Positions 62,796 to 64,000 of a DNA stretch of 64,000 nt are shown here, in pieces. The stretch lies in assembly GCF_003937945.1 (NCBI RefSeq), contig NZ_RSEC01000009.1, positions 38,938 to 102,937 on the forward strand, written 5' to 3'. The notes under the pieces were generated by a model, which saw nothing but the letters and a program-made list of their open reading frames with translations, ran no database searches and was not told the origin of the DNA. The DNA comes from Amycolatopsis eburnea. Lineage in GTDB: Bacteria > Actinomycetota > Actinomycetes > Mycobacteriales > Pseudonocardiaceae. The translations under genes and the position numbers were made by a program. Position 1 is the stretch's first letter, and each line of letters begins with the position of its first letter.

Positions 62796-63580
62796 GGGGT
62801 GAACCTTTTTCCGGTCAGGAACGCACTGAGGGCGTCGTCGAACTCGGTCTCGCGCTCCAGGTTAGGCAGGTGGCCCGCGCCCTCGACCACCACCAGGGTC
62901 GAACCCGCGATCTCCCGGTGGATCAGTTCGGCGTCGGCGACCGGCGTGAACTCGTCCTCGCTGCCGACGACGACCAGCGTGGGAACGTCGATGTCCTTGA
63001 GCACCGGCACGTAGTCGGGACGCTCGGCGCGTCCCCTGAGCGCCGCCGCGGCACCTTCCTTCGGCGCCTCGCGCATCATGCGGCGGACGTGGGCTTCGAC
63101 GTCGGGCCTGGTCGCGCGGGTCTGCTTCGAGATCATCTTGGGGAGCAGCTCGTCGGCGTAGCGCTCCATGCCCTCTTCGGTGATCCTCGCGGCGGTGTCG
63201 TAGCGGGCCTGCTTGGCCGCCGGGGTGTCGAGGCCGGCGAAGGTGTCGGCGAGTAGGAGGGCTTGCACCCGCTGCGGGTGGTCCGTCATCAGCTGCATGA
63301 CGATCTGGCCGCCCATGGAGAGGCCGCCGAGCACGAAGCGGTCCAGCCCGAGCCGGTCGGCCAGCTCGACGAGGTCGTTCGCGAAGACGTCGAGGCCGGT
63401 CGTGGTGTCGCCGGTGCTCGAGTCGCCGTAGCCCCGGAGGTCCGGGGTCACCACCCGGTAGCCGCGGCCGGCCAGGTACTCGGCCTGGGGGCGCCACAGG
63501 GAGCGGTCGAAGGGGTGGCCGTGGACCAGCAGGACCGGCTGCCCGTCCCGCGGGCCGAGGTCGTCGTGCGCGAGGTTCAT
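62792..63580 (-). CDS. Alpha/beta hydrolase
   Basis: 262 residues. Oxyanion VHGHPFDRSLW, nucleophile GGLSMGG, Asp in VVGSEDEFTPV and His in GAGHLPNLE. The layout matches 3-oxoadipate enol-lactonase/chloroperoxidase-like hydrolases. It is first of a two-gene operon with the SDR (ATGA overlap). ATG 63580 is used; the upstream frame is unlike a protein. Three GCAAT repeats lie 31 bp before it. Confidence 0.85.
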   Translation of the reverse strand: MNLAHDDLGPRDGQPVLLVHGHPFDRSLWRPQAEYLAGRGYRVVTPDLRGYGDSSTGDTTTGLDVFANDLVELADRLGLDRFVLGGLSMGGQIVMQLMTDHPQRVQALLLADTFAGLDTPAAKQARYDTAARITEEGMERYADELLPKMISKQTRATRPDVEAHVRRMMREAPKEGAAAALRGRAERPDYVPVLKDIDVPTLVVVGSEDEFTPVADAELIHREIAGSTLVVVEGAGHLPNLERETEFDDALSAFLTGKRFTP

Positions 63581-63610
63581 GCCGCCGACGCTAAGCGGAG
63601 CACTGACGCG

Positions 63611-63644
63611 GTGCAATACGGTGCAATGTACTCGGAGCAATGTT
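63611..63644. promoter_or_regulatory. GCAAT repeats upstream of the hydrolase-SDR operon
   Basis: GTGCAATACG (63611), GTGCAATGTA (63621) and GAGCAATGTT (63635) form three related units 10 and 14 bp apart, 31 bp upstream of the hydrolase start on the minus strand. Candidate operator or promoter; regulator unknown. Confidence 0.35.
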
Positions 63645-63719
63645 CTTGCCTGGCGCTCCCGGGCGGTTCGGGGCAGACTGGGCCGTGGACGGGCTTCGTC
63701 ATGGGGTCTGACCTGCGCT

Positions 63720-64000
63720 GATCTTGTTAAGGGACCCCCCTGTTTCGGGCCCTTTCGGGGCATGTAAAGTTCTCCAAGTCGCCAGGGAAACCGGGCGGCG
63801 GGGACACGAACCAAGCTCTCGCAGAAGCGATTGAGTGGGTGGCCCACAAAAACTGCTAGAAATAACTCGCTTCGAGTAAGGCCGCTTGACGGCGGCGCGA
63901 CTCGGGGTGTGTTGCTTGAGAACTCAACAGTGTGCTAGTGAACTAAGCCAGTAGAGCTTATATTTGAAACCCCCTCGTCGGGGTTTCCTTTGAGAGCAAG
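63720..64000 (+). promoter_or_regulatory. Leader of a ribosomal RNA operon (16S lies past the edge)
   Basis: No gene here. A candidate -10 TAAAGT follows ATG near 63765. Then comes the actinobacterial rrn antitermination-type segment TTGAGAACTCAACAGTGTG (63916-63934), and a hairpin GAAACCCC/GGGGTTTC (63966-63973 and 63980-63987), the processing stem region that normally precedes 16S rRNA. The gene itself starts beyond base 64000. The 139 bp 63581-63719 otherwise hold only the GCAAT repeats. Confidence 0.75.

Noticed and set aside
63720..64000. Start of 16S rRNA in the window
   Set aside because: The conserved 5' end of 16S (the region ending in GATCCTGGCTCAG) is not reached; only the leader is present.

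Overview
The window is high-GC actinomycete DNA of a Pseudonocardiaceae type, and Amycolatopsis is my best guess. The reasons are dense genes on both strands, GTG/TTG starts and ATGA/GTGA overlaps, a full F420 precursor synthase (FbiC), F420-type oxidoreductases, many TetR/LysR/LacI regulators, secreted hydrolases, and a recurring family of short intergenic palindromes. No tRNA, CRISPR array, prophage or modular PKS/NRPS gene is visible. The right edge enters the leader of a ribosomal RNA operon whose 16S gene lies outside.

Layout. 1-4.1 kb: tryptophan 2,3-dioxygenase (5' truncated) and kynureninase, then valine/leucine dehydrogenase coupled to a class A beta-lactamase-like serine hydrolase. 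4.1-7.4 kb: LysR regulator divergent from a Tat-exported metallo-hydrolase, a DUF5302 protein and a two-headed HxlR regulator. 7.5-13.3 kb: a five-gene operon (carotenoid oxygenase, acyl-CoA ligase, thiolase, LLM oxidoreductase, PPOX-fold protein) that looks catabolic. 13.5-18.7 kb: PucR and TetR regulators, a secreted SGNH esterase and an alpha/beta hydrolase. 19-25.6 kb: one minus-strand block of response regulator, sensor kinase, amino-acid permease, nitrilase-fold amidase and flavin amino-acid oxidase, plus IclR. It fits amino-acid uptake, oxidative decarboxylation to an amide and hydrolysis to an acid, for example Trp to indoleacetamide to indoleacetate.

26-29 kb: a LacI-controlled pair (DUF993 aldolase-like and TIM-barrel isomerase) with a perfect LacI operator. 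29-39 kb: Ddn-like F420 enzyme, acyltransferase, dihydrolipoyl dehydrogenase, GNAT, nucleotidyltransferase, quinone reductase, a large secreted S8-type protease with an atypical active site, a methyltransferase, SDRs and LysR. 39-42.8 kb: ANT(2'')-like nucleotidyltransferase coupled to an orphan peptide-type binding lipoprotein, and a secreted LVIVD-repeat protein. 42.9-51.5 kb: GH13 alpha-glucosidase, a sugar ABC importer, a LacI regulator and a GH87-like beta-helix glucanase, which together suggest an alpha-glucan utilisation locus. 51.6-53.3 kb: methyltransferase and HSL-type hydrolase.

53.6-57.1 kb: a tight three-gene operon of Fe(II)/2-oxoglutarate dioxygenase, methyltransferase and choline/carnitine acyltransferase. 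It is the best candidate here for an undescribed small-molecule pathway. 57.2-63.6 kb: a lipoprotein, fbiC, a degenerate IS1634-like transposase gene that may be domesticated, an SDR and an alpha/beta hydrolase. 63.7-64 kb: the rRNA leader.

The most striking non-coding signal is a family of palindromic elements in the gaps, mostly between convergent genes. Each carries 11-bp cores of the form AA-N7-TT whose centres lie exactly 30 bp apart, while the core sequence differs from site to site. Three of these loci are flanked by direct repeats that copy the 3' end of a neighbouring gene, as if the element had entered with a local duplication.
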